DNA from: Bombyx mori
Lineage: Eukaryota > Arthropoda > Insecta > Lepidoptera > Bombycidae
Length of the DNA: 64,000 nucleotides
Reading direction: 5' to 3'
Assembly: GCF_030269925.1 (NCBI RefSeq)
Contig: NC_085131.1
Coordinates: 9,843,501 to 9,907,500 of the forward strand
The notes beneath the pieces are model-generated. The model was not told where the DNA came from and searched no databases. It saw only the letters and a program-made list of their open reading frames with translations. A program made the translations under genes and the position numbers. Of this stretch, positions 22,016 to 58,560 are shown in pieces; positions within the stretch are counted from its first letter, which is position 1, and the number at the start of each line of letters is the position of its first letter.

Positions 22016-25000
22016 CTATTTGGTCTTCTTTTTCTTCTCAGCGGGTTTGACCGGTTTATTGACCGGTTTGTATGGCCCAAGCTCGAGCCTGACCAGCAGA
22101 CCTCTCCACCACGACTGCACTGTAACCGCGGCGTTGTTCATTTTCTCCTCGAATAAGCGGGCCTCTTCTCGGTCATCTTTGAACTTCTGCCAATTCTGTA
22201 TCAGCTTCTGATGTTTCTCCAGCTGGAATACAATTAGAAAACGTAATGAATCTTTCGTATATGTGCCCCACGGATTCATTTTTGTAGAGTATACATTATT
22301 GTACATTATGTGAACCCAGTGAGTTTCTCGCCGGATCTTCTCAGTGGGTCGTGTTTCCGATTTGGAGGTAGATTCTGCGAGGCGCTGCTCTTGCTAGGGT
22401 TGGCGTTGGCAAACTCTATCAGGTTTTTTTTTTCCTACCTAGTTGAGAGCCTTGAGAGGCTATTTCATCGTGACCTTAACTAGTAGGTGAGCTCACGGGG
22501 CTCAAACCTGACGACGTTGCTAACACGAACCCTAGCAAGAGCCGTGCTTCGCAGAATCTACCACGGAATCGGAATCGCGACCCACTGAGAAGATCCGGCG
22601 AGAAACTCAGTGGGCTGTGTCTGAACGTTAATTTACTCGTCGAGCCCTTCGTCGCAAGCGACGGGTTCGACGAGAACGATGACCGGATCAGGTTAAGCTC
22701 ACCTACCAGTCACAGCGTAGCTGGAATAGCCCCTTAAGCTATCAGCGAATAGGTAAGGATTTTTTGTATGCATTATAATAAATTGGTTATTATTATCAAA
22801 ACAAAAGCAAAATATTAAAAACAAGGACAGTATTATCGCTAAAATCGATCTCTCCCAAACAACGGTCAGATGGAATCATCATGAAGAATCATATTATAAG
22901 GAAAGAAATAATTACCTATGTAATTAAAAAAATCATCTGGTGTCCGCTAAAATCACTTGAAATTTAAAAGTATAAAATTGCAATAAACACTACCGTTTCC
23001 TCAAGCTCCACTCTCTTATCAAATATCTTTTGATGCTCATTCTGCTTGTGCTGTATCTTCAGTTCTATCTTTTCCATATCTGCGTCGTATTTGTTCATCC
23101 ACGATTCAACTTTCGCGAGAATTTCCTTAATAAAAAAATGTTACAGATCATTGCATATTTTGTATCAATTGTTGATTGTTCAAGGTCCACATTTTCGGCT
23201 AATTTTAATTGTTAGCATATAGCTCTTTATTTATTTTCATATTTTTGTATTGTTTTAGCCATTTTTAAGGTGGCAACCAGAGTTTAACTAATATACATAT
23301 ACATATTAAGATCGAACAACGGGACTAGCATTTAGAAATTTACTTAGGAACTTAGGGATTGTTTTTTCTTGTTGTTTGGAACGTTAACTTAGTTATCTAT
23401 AAATACAACTTTTTTTTAAACTTTCCATATTCGACTTCTCTCTTTAATATTTTTGGTTTGAAGAATGAACACCTCTCCACGGTATTTCCTGAGCGCCATG
23501 ACATGTTCCACTTCAAACGAGTTTCTAGGACAGTCTTCAACAGTAAGGCAAAGATCCATGGGCGATGGTGACCATTGGCCATCCGTGTACCTACAACTAT
23601 TATAAAAAAAATGCATAAAATTCTCGGCCATGCAAATGATAAATTGTAAAATTGATAAACTAGAAAACCTTAATATATCTATAATGATCTAACGATAAAA
23701 TAACGCTCACTCCGATCTTTATATTTAGGAGCAGTTCAATTTCGTGGTGGACTCTTTGCTCACTGTCCATTCTGTGTTTATAGTACTCTATGGAATTCGT
23801 CGGGGACGCTTCTACGTCGTTTATCATCTGTACATGCTGTTCGGTGCGCGCCCGCTGCCAACCGTCCATGTAGCGGCTTCGAGCTTCGGCATTTATAGCT
23901 GAATCCTTAGAAATATTAAGTTTATTATCGTTAAAAAAAAATCATAATCACGAATGTTTATTATTCTCGCTATGAGATAAAACTGCATTCGGTACGATCC
24001 AGCGTTGATTTAACAATAGGTTTAATATGCAATGTCACATGTCGAATTTTAAAAGTAAGAATACACCTTAAATTGGGTGGTGCTTTGAAAACTTGTGCAA
24101 CAACGGATCTGGAAGCTTACGAACTAAACTTTATATCGAGAAGAAGCGACGTAATTAATTATTTCTCAATTTCGAATTTATTGCGTATAAAATCGCGGAG
24201 GCAAGTCTAGTTTTTATTTTGTCGAGTCATTTGCAAAAATCAATTAATTTCAATACTAACTTCAACTTGAGATTTCAGATGCTCAATAACAACGTTAGTA
24301 TCGTAGGTAACGGATTTGATGTGATTGCGTTGCTGTCTGTACTGCTTCATTAGTTCGCGAAGATTACTGGAAGTGAAAACTAGCTTATAATTTTTTTTTA
24401 TTGCTTAGATAGTTGGACGAGCCCACCTGGTTTTAAGTGGTTACCCGAGTCCATAGACATCTACAATGTAAATGCTGCCACCCACCTTGAGACAAGAGTT
24501 GTAAGGTCTGTTTTTACAGTTCAACAGGCAGAAATAGGCAGAATAGCGGCACGTACTCGCTACCAAAACGACTTCGCCGAATTCGTCACAAACAACAAAC
24601 GACAAAGGGCTCGACGAGTAAATCGACCCATAAACACAGCCCACTGAGTTTCTGGCCGGATCTTCTCACTGAGTCGCGTTTCCGATCCGGTGGTAGATTC
24701 TGCGAAGCACTGCTCTTGCTAGGGCCGGTGTTAGCAACACTCCGGTTTGAGCCCCGAGAGCTAGCCTACACGCTAAGGTAACGCTGATATAGCCTCTCAA
24801 GCCTATAGCTGCTTTCAGACTACGCTATACTATAGAGCCATATAGCAGCCTATACTTAGCCAATAATATATAGTACAGTACAGTGTAAACGTGCCCATAG
24901 CGATGTATGGTGTGCGATATTGTTGTGCTATGAGCTATATACTATTATATTATAGCGTAGTCTGAAAGCGGCTTATCAGCTTAAGTAGTAAAAAGTGTCA

Positions 25001-27112
25001 TACTAGCAAAAGGCCTTATAAGGTGAATGTAACTCGACGGTCAGCGCCTTCGGGTAGGCAAATTCGTTGAATAACTATCCTAAAAGCAATTCATGTCTGG
25101 AATTTTAGGTAAAGCCTTTATTCGTTTTCGTGAGGAGTTCAAGGAAATAAAATCAAAAAGACGAGGAAAAACTTCTATAAATTGTTGGCTAACTTTCGAT
25201 TTTTTGCTTCCTCTTCTATAAGGTTCAACCGATTTCGCTCAATTGATATAAGACCGTTGTTTCTATCAGTCAACACTTTCCAATTTTCTAGAAGGGACAA
25301 CCCTAAATATGTGGCTATGAGTATGTCAGAAAATAATAATCTGAAAACAAAAGACGATAATATCATTTCAAACAATATACATATATTTATTATCATTATA
25401 TTATTTCCGATGTTTCGAATAGTTTACAGTTGCCGTGGTCATTACCATGACAATAAAAAAACCTTGTAATGAGTGACGGTTTACCGTAAGTACGATATAT
25501 TTATTTTGATTTACTAAGCTCGATATTTAAATTAATATAACATAACGCTAGTTGGTATCAAAGTATGTATTTCAACTTTACAATTGTTATCTCAAAGAGT
25601 ATATGACAATGGCACAACAAATGTAGGTAACAATAACAATCGCACAGCTGACAGATGCACGCATGCTTGAAGAATTGGTTCAAAGTGTGAATGAAGTTCG
25701 AAGTTAGAAAAACGGCTATCCCGCCATTCCGACACACAAAAAGTGCGCGTCTCAAGTCATGCGTATTTATAAAACAAAGTCGCTTTCTCTGTCCCTATAT
25801 CTGTCTATCCCTATATATGCTTAAATCTTTAAAACTACGCAACGGATTTTGATGCGATTTTTTAATAGATAGAGTGATTGAAGAGGAAGGTTTATATGTA
25901 TAATAACAAAAAAATAACAAGAAATCAATAATAAATAACAGTTTCCGAAGCGAACCGAGGGCGGGTCGCTAGTTAGTGTATAGCTGTTACCCGCCGTTTC
26001 ACCCGTGGTCAAGGAAAACTCAACATTTTTCGAAAGTCAATAAAACAATTTCACATGAAAACGGTTTTTTTTGGGTGAAATAAATTTAGGATATGTCAGT
26101 GGAATCGATTAAAATTATCACCTTAAATAGAATTACGGTAATTATTTGAACCTTTTCGACGTGAAAGAAGGACAAGCAAACAAACACACACACTTTCACA
26201 TTTATAATATTAATAGTCTGCATTCGATAGACAAAACGAACTAAAGTACAACGTGTAAGTAGGTTATATATGATTGAGGTTATTCCCCATTAAAGTACCT
26301 ATCGTTATTCAGTTTGTTAAGTTTATAGCTGGTACATTTAAGATTATTCGCGTCGATACTGTCGAGTTCGTCGGCAAACGCTGGCTGCTCTACACTGTAC
26401 TTCTTGGCTAGAAGAATTGGCATATCGCTAAGGGTCTTTTGTATGCGCATTTCACTATTGCTTTCGGCTGAAAAGTAAATTTATAATCATTAAAAAAAAA
26501 AAACTTTTTTTTTGTGTCTTTTGTAGGTAACGGAATCTTTGAGCGTCATTTTCAACGACTTCAAGGAAACGGTATTGTTACATGACAAATAAAAAAAAAA
26601 ACATAACATATTATGAAAGGTATATTTATTTACCTAAGATTCGGTATGCGATTATAGCATCTTCAATGGCGGTAGCAAATAACTCTGAATAAAGATATTT
26701 TAAGCTGAAACAAAGGTAATAGTTTTATTTTATTTTCCATTTCTTTCCATTTATTTTACATTAATTATTCTAAAACATGTGTTTTATTTCAATTAGGCAG
26801 AGACGCTGGACATAAAAATCCGAATCCAACCAAGTACCTAGGAATATCGTCTTAAGCCATCTAATGCGTAAAATGATTTTAGAGCTAGCCATAAAATTCG
26901 CGGGGTAAAGTCAGTCAGACTCCGAGAATAAAATCAATATACAACATGGATAAAAACAAAACGTTAACTAACCAATATTTATTTTGACCGGCTGTCGTTT
27001 TTGGTTTGATCTGAAATTGCAAAGTTTTAAAGCCACGCACACATGACAAACATTTCGGTACCAAATCGTGTACGGTGGGCAGAGCAGGTAAAGTATTATC
27101 TATATTGTCCAT
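22016..27112 (-). CDS. Dynein regulatory complex subunit 9 (IQCG-like), copy B
   Basis: Same family and role as copy A: a nexin-dynein regulatory complex subunit of motile axonemes. Eight exons: 26973-27112 (ATG, MDNIDNTLPALP), 26634-26704, 26299-26467, 25194-25340, 24261-24366, 23711-23905, 22994-23125, 22016-22222 (TAG). All have GT/AG borders and consistent phase, giving 388 residues. The charged, coiled-coil-prone body includes SRYMDGWQRARTEQH (about 222-236), EQRVHHEIELLLNI (about 260-273) and VESWMNKYDADMEK. The IQ motif VQSWWRGLLVR is at 355-365, then a Lys-rich tail ending EKKKKTK. Human IQCG is somewhat longer (about 440 residues). Exon 3 matches copy A at 29 of 55 residues by eye. 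The introns carry LINE ends, a SINE, a MITE and a Helitron-like element. AATAAA lies about 40 bp past the stop. Confidence 0.9.
22312..22760. mobile_element. Jockey-type LINE 3' ends in inverted array
   Basis: Three abutting pieces: 22312-22427 in plus sense ('ccagtgagtttctcgccgg'), 22428-22682 in minus sense starting at poly(T) ('tttttttttcctacctagtt'), and 22683-22760 in plus sense again ('agctatcagcgaataggtaa'). The result is an imperfect palindrome inside the last intron of DRC9-B. It suggests one LINE end inserted into another. Confidence 0.65.
23455..23590 (+). repeat. LINE ORF2 C-terminal scrap (second family)
   Basis: Plus-strand 'tatttcctgagcgccatgac', 'cacttcaaacgagtttc' and 'gatccatgggcgatgg' parallel the FPERYD...FKRG region of the copy at 19385-19640. 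Degenerate. Confidence 0.45.
24391..24556 (-). mobile_element. Bm1-type SINE, degenerate
   Basis: Poly(T) then 'attgcttagatagttggacg' and 'ccacccaccttgagacaag'; the rest is scrambled. Intron between exons 4 and 5 of DRC9-B, same sense as the gene. Confidence 0.7.
24585..24985 (+). mobile_element. Jockey-type LINE 3' UTR, split by a MITE
   Basis: From 'gacaaagggctcgacgag' through 'cagcccactgagtttctgg' to 'agcctctcaagcctat'. It is then interrupted at 24807-24973 and resumes as 'cagcttaagtag'. The uninterrupted family reads 'caaggctatcagcat' at this place, which shows where the MITE went in. Confidence 0.75.
24807..24973. mobile_element. MITE with TSD TAT nested in a LINE tail
   Basis: Inverted ends AGC(T/C)GCTTTCAGACTACGC on both sides, 167 bp, rich in 'ctata' motifs. 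The 3-bp duplication TAT at 24804-24806 and 24974-24976 matches the single TAT of the LINE consensus. A 3-bp duplication is compatible with PIF/Harbinger-like transposition, but the superfamily is not proven. Confidence 0.8.
25780..25972 (+). mobile_element. Helitron-like element, left end unclear
   Basis: Contains the widespread lepidopteran stretch 'aaaactacgcaacggatttt' and ends 'gggcgggtcgCTAG' before T at 25973. The 5' TC end is not certain. The end resembles the inverted element at 51795-52011. Intron between exons 3 and 4 of DRC9-B. Confidence 0.5.
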
Positions 27113-28599
27113 AAAGTGTAACGACCCTTAACAAAACGGCATTAATATGGCAATTTTTTTCAGTGCTGGCAAGTTGAATGCCCTTTTTGAGCAATTTATC
27201 ACCAAATAGAATGCAGGGAAAATACCACGATGGGGCGAAGATCTTCGCACAGCTGGTGTTTTGCTCGGAAGAAGAACGGTCCGAATGTTCTTTCTTGTTC
27301 GGAACTTAAACCGGTTTATGTCTATGGCTTATATTTATATTCATGAAATTGTCGCTAGTCCAGTTCTGGTTTGTCCGGATTTCTTCTCTTATAGATACCA
27401 CTTTCATAAAGACTACAAACCTATTATCAATAAATATATCATAAATATTCTGTTTTCGAATTTGCCGTAGGAACAAAGACAGAATTCACAAAATACATAA
27501 TTTACATTTAATGCCTTTGTACATAATTTTCCTATTACTCTGTACTATGTCTTCCTTTTTGTGTGTACATAAATAAATAAATAAATAAGTAAATAAAAAA
27601 AATAAAAAATAATAAACTACGAACCAGATTTGGAATTTGGTAAATTTAAAAGAACATAGGTACCTTTCATCTTGGGAATTTCGACGAAGTTTAAATCACG
27701 GGTTACCGGTTTTTTGAAAAGTATCAATTGCAGTAGAATTAAGTCGACTTGTTCTCTAATAATACTATCGATTCTATTGTTTAAAGGGGAATCGAATTAA
27801 TCTTTGACCACAGGAAGTGATAATATAGTAGAAGCACCTTAGTTGTGCAGATAAGGTTGAACAAGACACATTGTGATAGCCCATTAATAAATACATAGTT
27901 CCCTTTGTCATTCTATTGCGAGAGCTACACGACACATACCTCTACCACACTTGGATTCGTAAGTGGGTTTCCGATTCTTGCGTAGCCTTCAATTCCGAAC
28001 GCAGGAGGTATAAAATGACGAGACGTTGAATGTAAACTCATGTTTCCGAAATTATCATAAATTATTTATATAAAAATTAAAAGATTCGCAAAAAATAAAA
28101 ATTAAAGAAAATTACAAAACAAAAAAAAGGTTGTCCAAAGGATCTGTAAATTACGATATTAAATGACGTAGAAAAACATTGTATTACTGATTCGTTCTGT
28201 CAGTTTCAGAAAATATATTATTCGGTCAGTATCTTATGTAAATATAATTAACTCTTTGGTCAAGATATTAAAAATATTTAATCTTTAAAAAAATATATAT
28301 TTATAATCAGCACGTATTTTTCTGAAATACTTTCCGAACACTTACGAGACTTCTAGGTTGTAGCAATTACTTTGTAATCAAACGTCCAATATTTATAGGC
28401 TAATAATTGGTGGTAATACTGGTTTCACAGCCCTCAGAGTAGTCGCTTCCTGTCCCAGAGTCATGGCTCTGTCTGAACAATCCATAAGGCCAGCGTGGCT
28501 TACCTTGAGTAAGTTCAGTGACACCGGAGGCTCGATGGATGCGCGAAATTACGTTTTAATCGGTTCAAACCCGACCAAAACAACTAATACCTCTGACCA
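27113..28599. other. Intergenic, mostly unannotated
   Basis: Includes the presumed promoter of DRC9-B next to 27113. A stretch at about 27210-27300 ('ataccacgatggggcgaag') may be an old LINE remnant that ends in an (aaat)n run at 27565-27600. Nothing else is recognised. Confidence 0.35.
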
Positions 28600-28720
28600 T
28601 TCCGCCTACTCATGCCGCTGAGTCGTGTTTCACTTTGAAAGGCGAGATAGTCGTTATACAACGTAATTGAAGACATAAGTGGATGAAGGCGCTACGATAC
28701 AATTTGTTAATTTTGAGAAA
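28600..28720 (+). repeat. Very diverged SINE-like stretch
   Basis: 'cgctgagtcgtgtttcac', 'tttgaaaggcgagatagtcg' and 'gaagacataagtggatg' keep the order of the Bm1 body with heavy divergence, directly before the younger SINE. Confidence 0.35.
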
Positions 28721-28740
28721 ACTAGTGGTAGGTACCACTT

Positions 28741-28987
28741 TACTGGTGGTAGGACCTCTTGTGAGTCCGCACGGGTAGGTGCCACCGCCCCGCCTATTTC
28801 TGCCGTGAAGCAGTAATTCGTTTCGGTTTGAAGGGTGGGGCAGCCATTGTGACTATACTGAGACCTTAGAACTTATATCTCAAGGTGGGTGGCGCATTTA
28901 CGTTGAAGATGTCTATGGGCTCCAGTAACCACTTAATATCAGGTGGGCTGTGAGGTCGTCCACCCATCTAAGCAATAAAAAAAAAAA
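28741..28987 (+). mobile_element. Bm1-type SINE, 5'-truncated
   Basis: From 'tactggtggtaggacctct' to the A tail at 28987; close to the reference copy. Between DRC9-B and EGLN. Confidence 0.88.
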
Positions 28988-31454
28988 CTGGCAACAAATT
29001 TTTTGTTGCTTGTACTATTTCATCGTACATAACTCCTTCATCACATGCAATTTCTAAAAATAGCTTTTAAGACCGGAGTTTTAAGGTCTAATATGATTTA
29101 TAGGCACATAACACCTTCATTTAATGTAAAAACTAAAAAATCTTAAAAATGGTACTTCTCCCCTTCATCCACTCATGTCTTCAACTGAAACTACGGCGTC
29201 ATTTATTAATTTGAGTGGCGGCATTCACGTGGCAATGTCATCAGGTGGGCTGTGCGTTCGTTCACACATTTCGAGGCCATTGAAAAAAACTACTTTCGAA
29301 CATCACATGTGATTTATCAACAATTTAATCTTGTTCGTGTCTAAGGGGTTTACTATGCGTTGTCTATGGACGCTTGTTGATCTTAAGTCTTTGGAATAAC
29401 AGTAAAATTATAAAAAGTTGTTGTTGAACCTCAGCCTCAGCCTTGGTCTGAGTACTCTGGTACTACTGTCCTTATTGTCTTTCTTTTGTTTTTAATTTTT
29501 TATTATTATTAATAGTATTGTTAAATCTCTATTGATATATTAATGTAATGCATGCTGTGATTGCCTCTAATTAGAGTTGCAGTTATCAATTGCTCTATAC
29601 ATGTCAATGTTATTTTATGTCTTACTGTAAACCCTGTCGGTAATGCTTAAATAAATAAATAAATAAAATTCTGACTTCTGATTTTGAGGTTACCAGTCAC
29701 AAAATGTACTTAAAATATTTTTATGTAAAAGACGTAAATGCTGTTTTGAAACACGAGGTCCAAGTAAGTTTACATTACGAAGACTCTTTACAAAAGACTG
29801 ACAGTAATTTCTTAAATATAATGTTACGAAAGCGAGAAAAAAAAGACAACGTTTTCAATTGTAAAATTTAATACCAGGAATTTGTCCACAAAATAACATT
29901 AAAACTCACAAACAATTCAAGTCAATTTGGTCTAAGAGATTTAACAAATATTAACTTTATCGTTGGACAAAATTATTAAAAAAAAAAAACATGGTGGTTA
30001 CGTTGGTACGACACATCACAAAATAAACCAACGATAAGAATTAAGACTAATAATTATAAAAAAAAAAAAATTATTAACGTTCACTATAATCTAATTTCTG
30101 TATAAAATTCAATATTATATTTCTTACACACACAAAGAACTAAAGATTCAAATAATGCGTTTTTTTATACCGTGGTATAATTTCTTTTTATTTACACATC
30201 AGTTGTCGTATTTTATAAATAACGTTATTCAATATATTACGGTTACGATATTCAACATACCGCTTCTGAAATAATGGAAAAACATAACACTATCCAAGGA
30301 GTTATAGTTGGAAAGAAAAAGAATGCATACTGAAATACTTTTATACGCGATACATGTTTTTTTAAACAACTTTGATATAAATTCAATTAAAGATCAAGTT
30401 ATTCGTCTCCATTCGTTATTTACATTTCATATTTATAGTAATAAATAGTACAATAAAAACAATGTACATAATGAAAAAAAATCTCGTTAACATGTTTCGA
30501 ATAAATTCAGTCTTGGGTCGTTTTTATTCGTTTTCTGATCTAAATAATCGACTAACATAAATCGATACACTAAACTCTAAACACTATGTCCATAGATAAA
30601 CAAAATCGTAATGATTGTCGGATAAATCCTTATTAATAATGGTATATACTTTTTTCGCGGACTTGACTAAGCTTATTTTTACAATCATCCCCCATGTTAT
30701 TCATGTTTCAGTTAAATGGTTATTATTGGAAATATATTCCAAAAATGTAGACAAAAACCGTATTCGTTTTGACAAATCGCAGGTGAGGTCAGACCTTAAT
30801 ATGCTCTTCTTAAAAACAAATAAGGATCAGAAATATTTTTTAAATATGGTGTTACCCATATAATATCATTCCAGTGATTCAATTACTGTATAACATAGTA
30901 TTGCATTACATCTTATTATACATATTAGTATTTTAAACCACAATTTTAATTTAAAAATAACAAAAATAGTAACATACCTATGTACCAAACATAGTTTACT
31001 CTCCAATAAAATTTGACTTGTCAATACATTGAATGTTGCCAGCTCAAATAAATATTACAAATCCGATTATGTCAATATTTTTTTCACAAATTACACTTAG
31101 ACTTCAATGAAATAGAATATCGTAGATTAGGAGAGAAATATTAGTTAAGAGACTTAAAAAAATAAGATACAAGTACAGTTTTCACTATGTGATAATGTGT
31201 GAAATGAAGTTTTCTACGTATTCAGAGTGGGTTAGCATGACAGGAATCGGATTAGTTCATTGCTTGGCAATTAAAGAAAAATAGTGGTTGCGACAGAACG
31301 TAATATAAAAAAGGCCGAAAACGTGTCTGTTTAAAATTTTAAGACACTAAAGGTGAAAACGTTTTTATATTGACTTCATTTCATTTAATCCGCTTGCATA
31401 AAACACATTCCAATAAGAGGCTAAAGTCGGAACGAGCCGCTTAGATCAGAACGA
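28988..31454. other. Intergenic 3' of EGLN; old SINE scrap and A-rich LINE tail
   Basis: A degenerate SINE 3' end ('catcaggtgggctgtgcg') at about 29210-29290, and an (aaat)n-tailed repeat end at about 29640-29672. The rest is very AT-rich with no coding signal; the part next to 31454 is the EGLN 3' UTR. Confidence 0.4.
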
Positions 31455-56426
<24,972 letters not shown>

Positions 56427-57394
56427 TCTGAAATAATTTACCAAGGGCCGGCCCTGCAACTTGTCAACTGTATGTCATCGACATGACAGATGAATGAGAG
56501 TCAAGTAGTGCACTTATTTTTAAAAGTTTTGAGTATTTTATTTAATATTAGCTTCAAATTTAGAGATAATGTTATTAAATTTTAAGGTTTTCCGTATTAT
56601 TTTTTGTCAAATTAGTATTTATATTATTAGACTAACATAAAAGAAGCTTTTTGACTTGTATAGCGACTGATTCACGCATTCCCTATAACAATTATGAAAA
56701 ATCTACTAAGTATAAAAAAAATCGACTAAAAGAGCAACTTTACGATCCAATATATGAGTATCCTCTGTAATCATGATTATTTCTATTTCTATTTGATAAT
56801 TTCTATGACATTGCAAGATTCCATGAGATACTACTTTTTTATATTGTTGAATTTACTAATAAAATAACTTTGAAGATTTATGGCTTCATCTTCAATTTTA
56901 CTTTAACGTAATCTTGCAGTCCAATACGGTTTTCTTTTCTTTTACCGACTTCAAATAAATAAACGAGAAAGTTTAGTCGTTAGGCGTATGGTTTTTCACA
57001 ATAAAAAATATTCAGGGAAAGTATTTGGAGAAGGGTGGGGCTTTTCTAGGCCTACATTACACACGCTAGTCTAACGCGGAAAATTGTAAAATTTAAGAAA
57101 GACAGGGTTGCCATCTGTGAAGTAGTCCGGTTAGATTGTACACGTTTCCGGTTTATGTTTTAAATTCAGTGTATTCATTTCTTTAATTATTATTACCTAA
57201 CATTACTTTATTCTTTGGTTTGGCGCGATCTAGTATACTGTCTTCACTAATTAAACTGCCATATTCAAAATAAAAATTTGCAGTATTTTTAGAAAAAAAT
57301 CATTACAACTAAGATTTAAAAAATCTTTTTTAATATATTGTTTTTATTTTCATTTTTTATATTGCATTTTTTTTAAAAAGAAACTATTACTTTG
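56427..57394. other. EGLN 5' flank, promoter expected here
   Basis: The minus-strand EGLN start is at 56426, so its 5' UTR and promoter should lie just above. I see no TATA box or clear hypoxia-response element and cannot place the transcription start. Confidence 0.35.
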
Positions 57395-57399
57395 ATCCA

Positions 57400-58230
57400 G
57401 AGTCCTTTCCAGATTCACCATTCAGCAGGATATGTGGGCGAGCACGGGCTCACCTAGGAGGGGTAGGATAGGAGGGGTGGAGTAACAGCTCAAGGTAGTA
57501 GTAGGTGCTTCACGAATGCACCTACTACTACCGGATCGGAATTGCGACCCGCTGAGAAGATCCGGCGAGAAACTCAGCGGACTGATGTATGGGTTAGGTT
57601 GCACGTCGAAAACTTTGCCGAGTTCGACGAGTACGGTTACCAGGGTCCCTGAGCCTGCTCCTAGTACCAGAGCTGCAAGCGTATAATAATAGAGTTAGTA
57701 GAACTAATACGGATCGTAAAGCTTGGACGTGGCTAGGGCGTCGACGGTGACTCGACTCGAGCTCCTGCGTGAGTCAGAGTCGCGGACAATTCAGCGGCGG
57801 CAACGATTAGGCGATTATCATGACGCATGTCCTTGTCGAAGTAGCGTTCCGATGCGAATTTCAGGTGCTTCTGGATCGATTCGAAGCTCAGGTCGTCGTG
57901 TAGGTCGACTTTCCTCACGAACAGTGGCTATCCAGCAGAAATGCGATCGGATGACCTGCAGAGCGAACCTTGCACCTGCTAGCGAATAATTCACTTCCAG
58001 AGGTCAAGACGAACGTGTACAAGTTTTGTAAAGTGTCATCTTGTTGCGAAAGGACAATTTACTTCGCTTGAAGATCATGGGGTAGAGTCGACAGAGTAAG
58101 AACGTGGCTCGGTCGAGTACTTACTTAATGTGGGGACCGAACGTCAGCACTCTATAGAGGGTGATGCCTAGGTACTTGGCCTGTGAAGCCCACGGTAATG
58201 TTACCGCGCCTAATTCGTGACGAGATACTA
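57400..58230 (-). pseudogene. Jockey-type LINE fragment: ORF2 C-terminal part plus 3' UTR
   Basis: Minus-strand frames give RATFLLCRLYPMIFKRSKLS and KMTLYKTCTRSS near 58100, then RKVDLHDDLSFESIQKHLKF and ASERYFDKDMRHDNRLIVAA near 57900-57780. This is the post-RT region of a jockey-type ORF2. Several frame changes and stops separate the parts. The 3' UTR ('cgctgagaagatccggcg' to 'cctttccagattcacc') ends near 57400. This copy ties the divergent UTR at 12903-13170 to its family. Confidence 0.75.
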
Positions 58231-58487
58231 GCAATTTTACATCGATTAACTATAACTAACTCTCTCGAGGTTTTTTAATCATTTCAAAAAAGGAGGAAGC
58301 AGGCTTTCAATTCGAGTGTATTTTTTGTGTGTTTTCCGACCTTTCTTCTAATTGAATCGATTTTGATGATTTATTATTATTATTTGAAAGCTGGTGGATT
58401 CTCTCATTCAAAATATCTGATAATGGTCGCCAGATCAATAGTATTTGAGTTATCCTTATTAATTCATATTTAATCGATTTTTTGGTT

Positions 58488-58560
58488 TTTTATTGCTCTT
58501 GGAGACAGATGAGCATACGGCCCACCTGATGGTAAGTGGTTACCGTCACTCATGGACGTT
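58488..58560 (-). repeat. LINE 3' tail (second family)
   Basis: 'ttttttattgctcttggag', 'gagcatacggcccacctgat' and 'accgtcactcatggacgtt' are the complement of the tail at 51628-51718. Confidence 0.65.

Noticed and set aside
57723..57989. 88-codon plus-strand open frame
   Set aside because: Antisense to the ORF2 fragment of the jockey-type LINE.
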